A stretch of 64,000 bases of DNA from assembly GCF_002310495.1 (NCBI RefSeq), contig NZ_CP023344.1, positions 2,356,001 through 2,420,000 on the forward strand, in the 5' to 3' direction. Shown piece by piece: positions 1 to 7,661 of the stretch. The notes beneath the pieces are model-generated. The model searched no databases, was not told the origin of the DNA, and was given only the letters and a program-made list of their open reading frames with translations. Source of the stretch: Nibricoccus aquaticus. Its GTDB lineage: Bacteria > Verrucomicrobiota > Verrucomicrobiia > Opitutales > Opitutaceae. A program made the position numbers and the translations under genes. Positions within the stretch are counted from its first letter, which is position 1; each line of letters begins with the position of its first letter.

Positions 1-1184
1 TCGGTGCGGTAGCTGAGGTAACCGTTGAGAATGGCAAAGTCGTCCTCCGTGTTGGTGGCGCCGGTGTATTCGCCTTTCGACCACTGGGTGACGGCCATGC
101 CGAAGGGGCTGCCCATGATGGGGCCCCAGGAGATTTCGCCGGCGCCGTGGCCGTCGTAGTAGCCGGAGGAGTCGCCGGCTACACCGTCGTGAGAGAGGCC
201 GAAGTTGTGGCCGACCTCGTGGGAGACGGCCTCGGCGGTGTAGGCGCCGCTGCCGGAGCCGAGGTTGTTGGCGTAGATGAAGGCGGGTGAGTAGGAGCCG
301 ACGTAGTCGGCCCGGGAGAAAACATTGAGGTAGGCAACGCCGCCGCCGGTGGAGGAGGGGAGGGCGATGCCGTTGCGGTCGGTGTTGCGGGTGATGAGGG
401 CGCGGGCGGTGTGGCGGGTGAAGAGAGCGGGCTGCTCGGTGGTGACATCGACTTCGAAGGGGGCGTAATCCTCGGCGACGCGGGCCCAGATGCGTTGAAT
501 GCGGGTCTGCTCGTCATCGGAGAAGGTGGTGATGTCTCCATCGATGTCATACGGCAGGCAGTCGTAGGAAGGGGAGGAGTCGGTGCCGGTGTTCCACTGG
601 GTGCCGGTGACGATGTGGCCGTTGAAATCGAGGTAGATGACGCGGGTGGCGCCGGGGCGGCTGTGGTAAACGGGGACGGAGGCGATGGGGACGGCAGCGG
701 CGGTGGTGACGGGGGGTGTGGAGGCGTTGTCGAGGGATTCGAGGGCGGCGGCGGAGGGGGCGGGGCAGCTGGCGAAGATGAAGCCGGTGGAGTCGGCGCG
801 GAAGGACTGGGCGTCGAGGACGTTGAAGGTGAGGGCGCTGAGGCGGGCGAGGGCGACGGTGAGCGTTGCTGGCGGGAGGCGGTCGAGGGATTCGCGCAGA
901 GGCGTACCGACGGGGATGTCGTGAAGGCGGACGGGTTGACCGCCGCCGAGGAGGCCGGGTGGGCGGACGGAGGAGCGAGGAGCTGAGGGGGCCGAGGAAG
1001 GCCGGGGCGTGAAGGCGGATTGAGAGGGTGAAGCGGGAGTGGTGGGTGCGGGAGCCGGGGTGTGCGTGGACGTGAGGATTGGGCGGGGCGCGGTATCCTG
1101 CTTTTGGGCACTGGGGTGCCAGGCGATGAGGGCCAGCGCGAGGAGCGTGGCGATGAGAACGGAGGCGGTCAGGAATTTGCGCAT
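1..1184 (-). CDS. Secreted or anchored zinc metallopeptidase (reprolysin-like), 3' end cut by window edge
   Basis: The frame is open from an ATG at 1184 to the window edge, so the C-terminus is missing. The N-terminus has a short basic start and one hydrophobic segment (MRKFLTASVLIATLLALAL), a signal peptide or signal anchor, followed by a Pro/Ser/Thr-rich linker to about residue 95. The zinc-binding motif HEVGHNFGLSHDG starts at about residue 322 and fits the metzincin pattern HExxHxxGxxHD. Before it are YLDFNGHIVTG and YNN-type segments common in bacterial reprolysin-like enzymes; after it comes a segment (SWGPIMGSPFG) that may hold the Met-turn. Family knowledge suggests an exported endopeptidase, probably with C-terminal sorting or adhesion domains beyond the window. 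The substrate is unknown. The 241 bases upstream contain AT-rich TATAGA and TATAAC elements near 1322-1336 that could carry its promoter. Confidence 0.85.
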   Translation of the reverse strand, partial: MRKFLTASVLIATLLALALIAWHPSAQKQDTAPRPILTSTHTPAPAPTTPASPSQSAFTPRPSSAPSAPRSSVRPPGLLGGGQPVRLHDIPVGTPLRESLDRLPPATLTVALARLSALTFNVLDAQSFRADSTGFIFASCPAPSAAALESLDNASTPPVTTAAAVPIASVPVYHSRPGATRVIYLDFNGHIVTGTQWNTGTDSSPSYDCLPYDIDGDITTFSDDEQTRIQRIWARVAEDYAPFEVDVTTEQPALFTRHTARALITRNTDRNGIALPSSTGGGVAYLNVFSRADYVGSYSPAFIYANNLGSGSGAYTAEAVSHEVGHNFGLSHDGVAGDSSGYYDGHGAGEISWGPIMGSPFGMAVTQWSKGEYTGATNTEDDFAILNGYLSYRT

Positions 1185-1425
1185 GGTGACGGTGATGAGG
1201 CAGCGGTTCCGGCCGATGCTGGATCGGAGGGATCGAGCGGCGGAATGCGGAGCGACGGATTACGACCCCGAGGATTGGGGAAAGTGCTCAGCGGACAATC
1301 GCGATAACGGCGGGCTGCGGGGTTATACGATTTCTATACGCACTGCACTGTGCGGTGTCGGCGTGGAGGCCGGAGAGAGTGCGTGCTGGGCGGGCCGGAG
1401 TTTCGCCGGGCTGGGGGAATCGGAC

Positions 1426-2700
1426 TCAGGACCAGCGGTGGACGCGGGCGGTATGGCCGGCAGGGAGAGAGAGGGGGCCGCAGGGGAGTTCGAGGAAGCC
1501 GTCGGTGCCGAGGAGGCCGGCGAAGTCGCCGGAGGTGTTGGTCGGCGAGATGTGGGCGAGGAGGCGGGCGTCGGGAGTGGATTCGAGGCGGACGGGGACG
1601 AGAGGGGCGAGGGCGGGCTTGAAGGTGAAGGGCGCGGCGAGTGCGGCGTATTCGGGTCGTGGGCACGCGTCGGCGCTCATGGAGGAGAGTGCGGGAATGA
1701 CGTAGCGGTGGAAGCAGGTGAGTGTGGAGACGGGATTGCCCGGGAGGGCAAAGACGGGGACGCGGCGGGAGGTGAGGCCGAACCAGAACGGTTTGCCGGG
1801 GCGCTGGGCGACGCCGTGGAATTTTTTTTCGACGCCGAGTTCGGCGAGGACGGTGGGGAGGAAATCGTATTTTCCTTTGGAGACGCCGCCGGTGAGGAGG
1901 AGGACGTCGAACTCGGAGAGGAAGCGTTTGAGCTGCGTCTCGAGTTCGTACTTCAGGTCGCGGAGGTGGAAGCGCTCGACGCGCCCATAGCCAGAGGAGA
2001 GCAGGGCGGCGCGGAGGGCGTGGTCGTTGGAGCGGCGGATCTGGTGCGGGGCGGGCGACGGGTTTTCGACTTCGACGAGTTCGTCGCCGGTGGCGATGAC
2101 AGCGATGCGCGGGAGGAGGGAAACGCGGAGGGTGGCGGAGCCGCAGGAGGCGGCGACGGCGATTTCGCGGGAGGTTAGGCGGGTGCCTGAGGGGATGAGT
2201 TCGGTGGCAGTGGAGGCGTCGGAGCCGCGGTGGTGGATGCTTTGGCCAGGGGTGAGTGCGGTGGCGATGGAGTCGGAGAGGGTGACGGAGGCGGAAGTGG
2301 GGAGTTGAGAGTTGAGAGTTGAGGGTTGAGAGGCGGAGGCGGAGGAGTTGGCGGAGCGGTCGGTGTCTTCGTAGGGGACGACGCAGTCGCAGCCGTTGGG
2401 GAGGACGGCACCGGTGGCGATTTCGATGCAGGTTTCGTCGGATTCGAGGGCCAGTGGGATCGTGCCGGCGGGTTGGAAACCTTGGATGCGGAAGGCGCGG
2501 CGGCCGGCGGCGACGGCGCTGTGGCGGAGGGCAAAGCCGTCCATCGTGACGCGGTCGAAGGGAGGGAAATCGCGGTCGGCGCGGATCGGTGCGCGGAGGA
2601 TGCGGCCGTGGGCGGAAGCGAGCGGGCAGTCTTCCACGGGGAGCGTGGGGACGCTGGCGAGGATGAGGCGCTCGGCTTCGGCGGGGGTGATCAGCGGCAT
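1426..2700 (-). CDS. moeA: Molybdopterin molybdotransferase MoeA
   Basis: This 424-aa protein should insert molybdate into adenylylated molybdopterin, the last step of molybdenum cofactor synthesis, in the cytoplasm. MoeA landmarks are in order: an N-terminal PLITPAEAERLIL, FPPFDRVTMDGFAL near residue 45, EIATGAVLPNGCDCVVPYED near residue 100, LLTGGVSKGKYDFLP in the MoCF-binding domain, QRPGKPFWFG, and FALPGNPVSTL. Length is close to the family norm, with a surface insertion of about 18 residues at 119-136 (SQPSTLNSQLPTSAS region). That insertion is encoded by a heptameric repeat also found elsewhere in the window. No other Moco gene is visible nearby, so this copy stands alone. The downstream gene on the same strand is the metallopeptidase, 241 bases away, which is probably a separate transcript. 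Confidence 0.95.
   Translation of the reverse strand: MPLITPAEAERLILASVPTLPVEDCPLASAHGRILRAPIRADRDFPPFDRVTMDGFALRHSAVAAGRRAFRIQGFQPAGTIPLALESDETCIEIATGAVLPNGCDCVVPYEDTDRSANSSASASQPSTLNSQLPTSASVTLSDSIATALTPGQSIHHRGSDASTATELIPSGTRLTSREIAVAASCGSATLRVSLLPRIAVIATGDELVEVENPSPAPHQIRRSNDHALRAALLSSGYGRVERFHLRDLKYELETQLKRFLSEFDVLLLTGGVSKGKYDFLPTVLAELGVEKKFHGVAQRPGKPFWFGLTSRRVPVFALPGNPVSTLTCFHRYVIPALSSMSADACPRPEYAALAAPFTFKPALAPLVPVRLESTPDARLLAHISPTNTSGDFAGLLGTDGFLELPCGPLSLPAGHTARVHRWS
2302..2332. repeat. Heptameric GTTGAGA repeat inside moeA
   Basis: Four or five head-to-tail copies of a 7-base unit GTTGAGA/GTTGAGG lie in frame within moeA and encode a Ser/Thr/Leu/Asn/Gln-rich stretch. The same unit occurs at 23451-23481 inside the carbamoyltransferase gene. 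The position corresponds to a loop after the VPYEDTD motif, so the protein probably tolerates it. Confidence 0.8.
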
Positions 2701-2833
2701 GGTGGCGGCGTCGTAATGCGATAGGTGGTATGCGGGGCGCAGGTGCGATAGGAGCTGAAAGCGGGCGCGGGGTTAGGTGAAGCGCGAAGACGCAACGACG
2801 CAAAGGTCGGAGCGAAGGCGGAAGTGGCGGATG

Positions 2834-2866
2834 TTTTCACCGCGGAGGCGCGGAGGACGCGGAGGT
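2834..2866. repeat. Dispersed GCGGAGGC-type repeat
   Basis: The segment TTTTCACCGCGGAGGCGCGG followed by further GCGGAGG units is one of four copies in the window (also at 13076, 14412 and 52282). Each begins with (T)TCACCGCGGAGGCGCGGAG or TTAACCGCGGAGG. It sits in the 220-base gap upstream of moeA, which holds nothing else recognisable. Confidence 0.75.
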
Positions 2867-2920
2867 GCCGGAATAGGATTCAGCTCGTGGAAGTGAGCGG
2901 GCTGCCTTTACCGAGAGAGA

Positions 2921-3232
2921 TCAGCGAGGATATGTAGGAAGACGGGATCCGAAGTTACGGTCTACTTCCTTTGGATTTAGCAGGAAGCGGTCGATCACCG
3001 CATTCCAATAGTTGGACTCTCCGTGCGCAGGGTTGGCGTCGCGTATGAGTCCAACGGTTTTCAGTGCGACAAACTCGGAAGCAATTTTATCGCGATCCCA
3101 CTGATGCTTTCTCAGCTCTGGTGGCAGGTGGTCGAGTATACAGAAAATTAAGAAAGCGAGCTGTTCGGCGTCTCTAGCCGAAAGTCCGTTACGGAAGTTC
3201 TCACGAACTAGATTTGAAAGCAGTGGCTCCAT
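2921..3232 (-). CDS. Small hypothetical protein, 103 aa
   Basis: No family was recognised. The product is a soluble, mixed-charge, mostly helical-looking protein without signal peptide, membrane segment or cysteine cluster. It contains a hydrophobic helix (EQLAFLIFCILDHLP) and an aromatic C-terminal half (SNYWNAVIDRFLL). Base composition is visibly lower in GC than the neighbouring moeA and glyS, which suggests a different history. The gene lies between them on the same strand, just downstream of a likely terminator for glyS. The start ATG at 3232 is the only good candidate. It is real more likely than not, because its composition does not match an antisense shadow of another gene. Confidence 0.6.
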   Translation of the reverse strand: MEPLLSNLVRENFRNGLSARDAEQLAFLIFCILDHLPPELRKHQWDRDKIASEFVALKTVGLIRDANPAHGESNYWNAVIDRFLLNPKEVDRNFGSRLPTYPR

Positions 3233-3244
3233 TTTGAGACGAAG

Positions 3245-3272
3245 AAAGGCGCGTCTTGGAGAACGCGCCTTT
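3245..3272 (-). terminator. Hairpin terminator downstream of glyS
   Basis: Inverted repeat AAAGGCGCG ... CGCGCCTTT with a loop of about 10 bases, located immediately after the glyS stop on the minus strand. The following minus-strand sequence is pyrimidine-rich (CTTCTTCG) rather than a pure T-run, so termination may be partial and allow readthrough into the 103-aa gene. Confidence 0.6.
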
Positions 3273-3280
3273 GGCTTTCC

Positions 3281-4810
3281 TTAATACACCTGCTCTTCGA
3301 GGAGGGCGAAGAGGTCGGACTCGGTGATGCGTTTTTGGGTCATCGAGTCGCGTTCGCGGAGGGTGAAGGTGTCGCCGGGTTTTTCGATGGTGTCGAAGTC
3401 GATGGTCACGCACCACGGGGTGCCGATTTCGTCCTGGCGGCGGTAGCGTTTTCCGATCGCGCCGGACTCGTCGTAGAAGACGGCGTAGCGGCGCTGGAGT
3501 TTTTTGTAGAGGGCCTGCGCGCGTTGGGTGAGTGCTTCCTTGTTCTTGAGGAGCGGAAGGACGGCGACTTTGACCGGAGCGATGCGCGGGCTGAGGCGGA
3601 GGACGACGCGTTTCTCGGTGTTACCTTTTTCATCGGTGACGTCTTCTTCGGCGTATCCGGCGCACAAGGTCGCGAGGAAGATGCGGTCGGTGCCGACGGC
3701 GGGCTCGATGACGTGCGGGACGAATTTTTTCTTGGTGGCTTCGTCGAAGATTTCCTGCGGCTTGCCGGAGGCGTTGGCGTGTTGGGTGAGGTCGTAGTTG
3801 CCGCGGGCGGCGATGCCCCAGAGTTCCTGCACGCCGAAGGGGTATTTGAACATGATGTCCACGGTGCCGCGGGAGTAGAACGAGAGTTTCTCTTTCGGAT
3901 GCGTGTAGAGGGAGAGGTGCGACTCGGGAAGGCCGATGGAGAGGAGCCAGGAGCGGCACCACTCGATCCATTCGTCGTGGGATTTTTTCCAGTCGGCGTC
4001 TTCGTGGATGAAGTATTCCATCTCCATCTGCTCGAATTCGCGGGAGCGGAAGATGAAGTTGCGCGGGGTGATTTCGTTGCGGAAGGACTTGCCGATTTGG
4101 GCGATGCCGAAGGGGAGTTTCACGCGGCCGGTGTCCACGACGTTCTTGAAGTCGACGAACATGCCTTGGGCGGTCTCGGGGCGGAGGTAGGCGACGGACG
4201 AGCCGTCGGTCATGGCGCCGACGTTCGTCTGGAACATCATGTTGAAGGCGCGTGGGGCGGTGAGGCTGCCGGGCTCGCCGGTGGCGGGCGACGGGATGAG
4301 GGCGTGTTCGTCTTCGCGGGCTTCGGTGAAGTCTTTGGGCGTGACGGGAGCGAGCGTGCCTTGGAGGGCTTTCTTGCGCTTAAAGGATTCGGCGGCGGCC
4401 TGGAGCTCCTCGGTGGTGCGCTCGCTTTCGAGGGCGGAAACGTAGCCGACAGTTTTGCCGTCGATCACGACGGGCGAGAAGAAGAGCTGGTCGGCGCGGA
4501 AGCGTTGCTTGGAGGTTTTGCAGTCGACGAGCGGGTCGCTGAAGCCGGCGACGTGGCCGGAGGCCTCCCAGACTTTCGGGTGCATGATGATCGACGATTC
4601 GAGGCCGACGACGTCGTCGCGGCGGCGGACCATGTCGTTCCACCAGCAGTCGCGGATGTTCTTTTTGAGCTCCACGCCGAGGGGGCCGTAGTCGAAGAAG
4701 CCGTTGAAGCCGCCGTAGATTTCGGAGGATTGGAAAATGAAGCCGCGGCGTTTGCAGAGCGCGACGATGGTTTCCATGGAGACTTCGGCGGAGGGCGCGG
4801 GCGTGGACAT
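3281..4810 (-). CDS. glyS: Glycyl-tRNA synthetase, alpha2 class II type
   Basis: The 509-aa single-chain enzyme charges tRNA-Gly with glycine. It resembles the homodimeric archaeal/eukaryotic and Thermus-type GlyRS, not the alpha2beta2 form of many bacteria. Visible landmarks are the N-terminal [20 protein letters not shown], the WWNDMV segment, motif 2 around [45 protein letters not shown], and motif 3 with [14 protein letters not shown]. The C-terminal anticodon-binding domain begins near [15 protein letters not shown] and ends in [18 protein letters not shown]. The start at 4810 gives the expected N-terminus ([19 protein letters not shown]). It appears monocistronic, with a 323-base upstream gap. 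Confidence 0.97.
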   Translation of the reverse strand: MSTPAPSAEVSMETIVALCKRRGFIFQSSEIYGGFNGFFDYGPLGVELKKNIRDCWWNDMVRRRDDVVGLESSIIMHPKVWEASGHVAGFSDPLVDCKTSKQRFRADQLFFSPVVIDGKTVGYVSALESERTTEELQAAAESFKRKKALQGTLAPVTPKDFTEAREDEHALIPSPATGEPGSLTAPRAFNMMFQTNVGAMTDGSSVAYLRPETAQGMFVDFKNVVDTGRVKLPFGIAQIGKSFRNEITPRNFIFRSREFEQMEMEYFIHEDADWKKSHDEWIEWCRSWLLSIGLPESHLSLYTHPKEKLSFYSRGTVDIMFKYPFGVQELWGIAARGNYDLTQHANASGKPQEIFDEATKKKFVPHVIEPAVGTDRIFLATLCAGYAEEDVTDEKGNTEKRVVLRLSPRIAPVKVAVLPLLKNKEALTQRAQALYKKLQRRYAVFYDESGAIGKRYRRQDEIGTPWCVTIDFDTIEKPGDTFTLRERDSMTQKRITESDLFALLEEQVY

Positions 4811-4937
4811 AAGGCGGCAGAATTAGGCGGAGGGCACGGGGTGGGTCAATGATGAGGTTGGCTTGCCGGGAGCGAGAAGGAGGCGGGAGGAAATGCGGGG
4901 AAGATGCGGCGATGGAGGAGCGGAGGTGGGGGCGGAA

Positions 4938-4970
4938 TTTTGGACAGGATTAAGAGGATTAACAGGATTG
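4938..4970. repeat. Dispersed ACAGGATTA 9-mer repeat
   Basis: The sequence is TTTTGGACAGGATTA, then AGAGGATTA and ACAGGATTG: three tandem units of about 9 bases. Related copies lie at 13123, 22495, 44248, 45601 and 62726. It occupies the gap 4811-5133 between glyS and the TonB-domain gene, where apart from this repeat and the hairpin at 5052-5079 I see nothing. Confidence 0.8.
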
Positions 4971-5051
4971 GGGGTAGGCGGGCGGAGGTGTTGTCATCCA
5001 TTAGATGACGAGTTCGGTGAGGGGTGGTCGGCGATGTGCGGGGACATGAAG

Positions 5052-5079
5052 AAGCCGCGTCCTTGACGGGGCGCGGCTT
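5052..5079 (-). terminator. Probable terminator of the TonB-domain gene
   Basis: Perfect 8-bp inverted repeat AAGCCGCG ... CGCGGCTT with a 12-base loop, 54 bases beyond the stop of the 5134-5544 gene. On the minus strand the stem is followed by CTTCATG, a weak pyrimidine run. Confidence 0.5.
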
Positions 5080-5133
5080 GGGGAGGAGTGGCGTGATGGG
5101 AGAAGTGTGTGCGGAGCGTGAGGGCGGGCGCGG

Positions 5134-5544
5134 TTACTTCTTTTCTTTTTCCTTTTTCGCGGGCTTGGGCTCGGGGAAGAGGGCGGTGATTTCCATGCGG
5201 GTGTTGACCGGTTTGCCGGCTTTCTGGCCGGGCTCGAATTTGGCTGCTTCGTAGGCGGCGTAAACGGGATCGACCATGTCGGGGTCGTTGAATTTGACGA
5301 TGTTGATGTCGGTGACGGTGCCTTCGGCGGTGACGATGAAGCGGAGGGTGATCTCGGCGGGGGTGTCGCGTTTTTTGAGCGAGGACGGGTAGTCGGGCTT
5401 GATGCGTTTTTTCGGCGCGGGGGCTTTATCGACGACGGTGAGGTCGTAGACGGTCTCGGCGGGGGTTTGCGCGGGGAGCGGGAGGGGGCTGGTGGCAAAG
5501 GCCAGTGCAAGCGCGGGGAGAATCCAGAGGCGGAAAGTTTTCAT
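5134..5544 (-). CDS. Exported protein with TonB C-terminal-like domain
   Basis: The start is placed at the ATG at 5544 because it begins a clean signal peptide (MKTFRLWILPALALAFATS) cleaved near PAQTPAE. An upstream in-frame ATG at 5661 would prepend 39 residues of non-signal sequence. The 136-aa product then has a domain KRIKPDYPSSLKKRDTPAEI, TLRFIVTAEGTVTDINIVKF and YEAAKFEPGQKAGKPVNTR, which matches the TonB_C fold: proline-tyrosine-proline motif, strand pairs and an FxPG motif. It lacks the membrane anchor and proline-rich spacer of a true TonB and ends in a Lys/Glu tail (PKPAKKEKEKK). It probably acts in the periplasm, but no partner is encoded alongside. Confidence 0.8.
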   Translation of the reverse strand: MKTFRLWILPALALAFATSPLPLPAQTPAETVYDLTVVDKAPAPKKRIKPDYPSSLKKRDTPAEITLRFIVTAEGTVTDINIVKFNDPDMVDPVYAAYEAAKFEPGQKAGKPVNTRMEITALFPEPKPAKKEKEKK

Positions 5545-5662
5545 GGCGGCAAAACGGTGAACGGCTTGGTGGATCTGGCGGCTTTGCGTGAAAGAGGGCG
5601 AGGGGGCTCCTAGCTTGGCTGCCTGACGTCCGGGCGAACGGGCAAGATGCGGGCGCATCACT

Positions 5663-5690
5663 GTTATCGGCGAGAAAATTTAATTGTTAA
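5663..5690 (-). promoter_or_regulatory. Candidate sigma70 promoter for the TonB-domain gene
   Basis: On the minus strand TTAACA (5690-5685) is followed after 16 bases by GATAAC (5668-5663), inside an AT-rich island that contrasts with the GC-rich surroundings. It would give a 5' leader of about 110 bases before the ATG at 5544. The island could equally serve the divergent S4-protein gene at 5749. Confidence 0.4.
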
Positions 5691-5748
5691 CAGGCCGGGG
5701 TGATTTGAGTGGACGGAGGAGGGATTCGCCGCTCGCACGCGAGGGAAA

Positions 5749-6162
5749 ATGCCTCAGAGAGTGGTGATCATGATACTGGACGAAAGGACTTCGGGCTGCC
5801 GCATCGATAAGTGGTTGTGGTGTGTGCGGATTTTCAAGACGCGGGGGCTGGCGACGGAGGCGTGTCGGGCAGGGGAGGTTGAGGTAGGTGGGCAGGTGGC
5901 CAAGGCGGCGAGGGAAGTGCGTGTGAGCGAGGTGGTGGGTGTGAGGCAGGGGGTGATGGTGCGGACGTTGGGGGTGCGCGGGTTGCCGGTGGCGCGGATC
6001 GGGGCGAAGCGGGTGGGGGAGTTTTGCGAGGATCTGACGCCGCCGGAAGAGTTTGCGAAGCTCCGGGAGCAGCGGGTGCAGCAGGTGTTGGCGCGCGATA
6101 AGGGAACGGGGCGGCCGACGAAACGGGATCGGCGGGCGATGGATGAGTTCTTCGGGGGCTAA
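5749..6162 (+). CDS. hslR: S4-domain RNA-binding protein, Hsp15-like
   Basis: This 137-aa basic protein carries an S4 domain at about residues 15-75 (GCRIDKWLWCVRIFKTRGLA, TEACRAGEVEVGG) and a basic C-terminal tail with PPEEFAKLREQ and GRPTKRDRRAMDEFF. That layout is typical of Hsp15 (HslR), which in Escherichia coli binds 50S subunits carrying stalled nascent chains and helps ribosome recycling. An alternative start at residue 8 (MILDERTSG) would suit the family better; the sequence does not decide it. The gene is divergent from the TonB-domain gene and probably a single-gene transcript. Confidence 0.85.
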   Translation: MPQRVVIMILDERTSGCRIDKWLWCVRIFKTRGLATEACRAGEVEVGGQVAKAAREVRVSEVVGVRQGVMVRTLGVRGLPVARIGAKRVGEFCEDLTPPEEFAKLREQRVQQVLARDKGTGRPTKRDRRAMDEFFGG

Positions 6163-6429
6163 GGATTGCCAGAGGGGCAACGGTGACGCCCCAATCGCGG
6201 TGGAAACCGGGGGTTTAGGTGAATGGGGGCGCTGGCGCGCTCGCATGCGTGTGGCTAGAAAGCCCTTGCTTTTAGCAGGCATAAGAGTCTTTGTCGCCGT
6301 CCTCGTTAGAGAAAGCGTTAGATGACAGGAACTGGTGAGTCGTCAGGAGCCACAAGGTTCAAGTGATGATTTCGAAACCCGATGGTCGGGAACGGACTGG
6401 CAGCGGACGGTGGATCTACGAAATCAAAC

Positions 6430-6831
6430 ATGGGTAACTCCAAACTCTACGTCGGTAACATGTCGTTCAAGACCTCTGAAGAAGAGCTCCGCTCGGCATT
6501 CAGCCAGTTCGGTACCGTCGCTGATGTGTACGTCGCCATGGACAAGATGACCGGCCGCCCACGCGGTTTTGCGTTCGTCACCATGGGTTCTGAAGAAGAA
6601 GCCAAGATCGCAGCTGAAAAGCTCAACGGCATCGACCTCGGTGGTCGCACGCTGACGGTTAACGAAGCTCGTCCCAAGGAGGAAGGCGCTGGCCGTTCCT
6701 TCGGTGGTGGCGGCGGCGGTGGCCGTGGCTTCGGTGGTGGCGGCGGTGGCCGCGGCTTCGGCGGTGGCGGCGGTCGCGGTGGCGATCGCGGTGATCGCGG
6801 TGGCTTCGGTGGCGGTCGTGACCGTCGCTAA
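6430..6831 (+). CDS. Glycine-rich RRM RNA-binding protein
   Basis: The start is the ATG at 6430 because [20 protein letters not shown] begins the RRM directly; an upstream in-frame ATG at 6382 adds only unrelated residues. The RRM spans about residues 1-82, with RNP2 (LYVGNM) and RNP1 (RGFAFVTM) both intact. A tail of [11 protein letters not shown] repeats ends in [11 protein letters not shown]. This matches the bacterial Rbp family, whose members in cyanobacteria respond to cold and act on mRNA. The 267 bases upstream are less GC-rich than the coding DNA and leave room for a regulated 5' leader. A strong terminator follows. Confidence 0.93.
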   Translation: MGNSKLYVGNMSFKTSEEELRSAFSQFGTVADVYVAMDKMTGRPRGFAFVTMGSEEEAKIAAEKLNGIDLGGRTLTVNEARPKEEGAGRSFGGGGGGGRGFGGGGGGRGFGGGGGRGGDRGDRGGFGGGRDRR

Positions 6832-6888
6832 GCTCACAGCTCAGCCGACAAACTGTCAGTTTCGCCTCTAAACGAACTGAATTTCCAG

Positions 6889-6920
6889 GGACGAAGCCTT
6901 TGCGGGCTTCGTCCTTTTTT
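6889..6920 (+). terminator. Rho-independent terminator of the RRM gene
   Basis: Perfect 10-bp stem GGACGAAGCC / GGCTTCGTCC with a 6-base loop, followed by TTTTTT at 6915-6920. Confidence 0.92.
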
Positions 6921-7015
6921 GTGCGCGTGCGGGACGGCGTGGGGACGTGATGACTGAAGCCTTTTTAGAAAAGTGGTGACTGCCCGGATGGAGCGCCGGA
7001 CATCGTGCCGACCGT

Positions 7016-7042
7016 GGACGAACACGGAGGTCGTCCCTCCAA
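7016..7042. repeat. GGAGGTCGTCCCTCC hairpin repeat
   Basis: The segment CGGAGGTCGTCCCTCCA has GGAGG/CCTCC arms. Close copies lie at 41934-41960 and 58938-58964, all in intergenic DNA. It sits in the 179-base gap before apt. Confidence 0.7.
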
Positions 7043-7099
7043 AATACGCAGGCGCTGGGGCGGGCGGAAAAATAGGTTGGCGGAGCGGCGGGTGATGGA

Positions 7100-7657
7100 A
7101 TGTCTTCGGCTCCTGTGTCTGTTTCCGCTCTTCTCAAATCCCGCATCCGCACTGTGCGCGACTGGCCGAAGCCAGGCGTGAATTTTCGCGATGCGACCAC
7201 TCTCTTCCACGATCCTGAGGCTTTCCGTGCGACGATCGACGCGTTTGCCGAGGACTGCGCGAAGCAGGAGATCGACATCATCGCGGCGGTGGATGCGCGG
7301 GGGTTCATTCTCGGCGGTGCGCTCGCGTACAAGCTGGGCAAGCCGTTCGCGCTGGTGCGCAAAAAAGGGAAGCTGCCTTACAAGACCGTCTCGGAAGATT
7401 ATCACCTCGAGTACGGGACGGCGGCGGTGGAGATCCACGCGGATGCGTGCAAGGCGGGTGATCGTGTTTTGATTGTCGATGATCTGATAGCGACGGGGGG
7501 AACGCTGCTGGCGGCGACGAAGCTGTTCCGGGTTTTGCACGGCGAGGTGATTGGCGTGGCGGCGGTGATCGATCTGCCGGAGCTGGGTGGATCGAAGAGG
7601 CTACGCGACGTCGGGCTGAAGGTTCACGCGTTGTGCGAGTATTCGGAGACGGAGTGA
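7100..7657 (+). CDS. apt: Adenine phosphoribosyltransferase
   Basis: The 185-aa protein salvages adenine to AMP with PRPP in the cytoplasm. Recognisable are SRIRTVRDWPKPGVNFRDAT at residues 14-33, GFILGGALAYKLGKPFALVR, RKKGKLPYKT, EYGTAAVEIH, and the PRPP-binding loop VLIVDDLIATGGTLLA. The C-terminal VIDLPELGGSKRL is also typical of Apt. Length is close to the family norm. Only four bases separate its stop from the next ATG, so it is likely co-transcribed with the dehydrogenase at 7662. Confidence 0.96.
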   Translation: MSSAPVSVSALLKSRIRTVRDWPKPGVNFRDATTLFHDPEAFRATIDAFAEDCAKQEIDIIAAVDARGFILGGALAYKLGKPFALVRKKGKLPYKTVSEDYHLEYGTAAVEIHADACKAGDRVLIVDDLIATGGTLLAATKLFRVLHGEVIGVAAVIDLPELGGSKRLRDVGLKVHALCEYSETE

Positions 7658-7661
7658 TTTT

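Noticed and set aside
1334-2803. Long Arg/Pro-rich frame overlapping moeA on the same strand
   Set aside because: Its composition is that of a shifted reading of GC-rich coding DNA, while the moeA frame contains every family motif.
6163-6429. Cold-shock type thermosensor or riboswitch upstream of the RRM gene
   Set aside because: The region is less GC-rich and long enough, but I could not find a convincing conserved motif or a clear promoter, so no feature is claimed.
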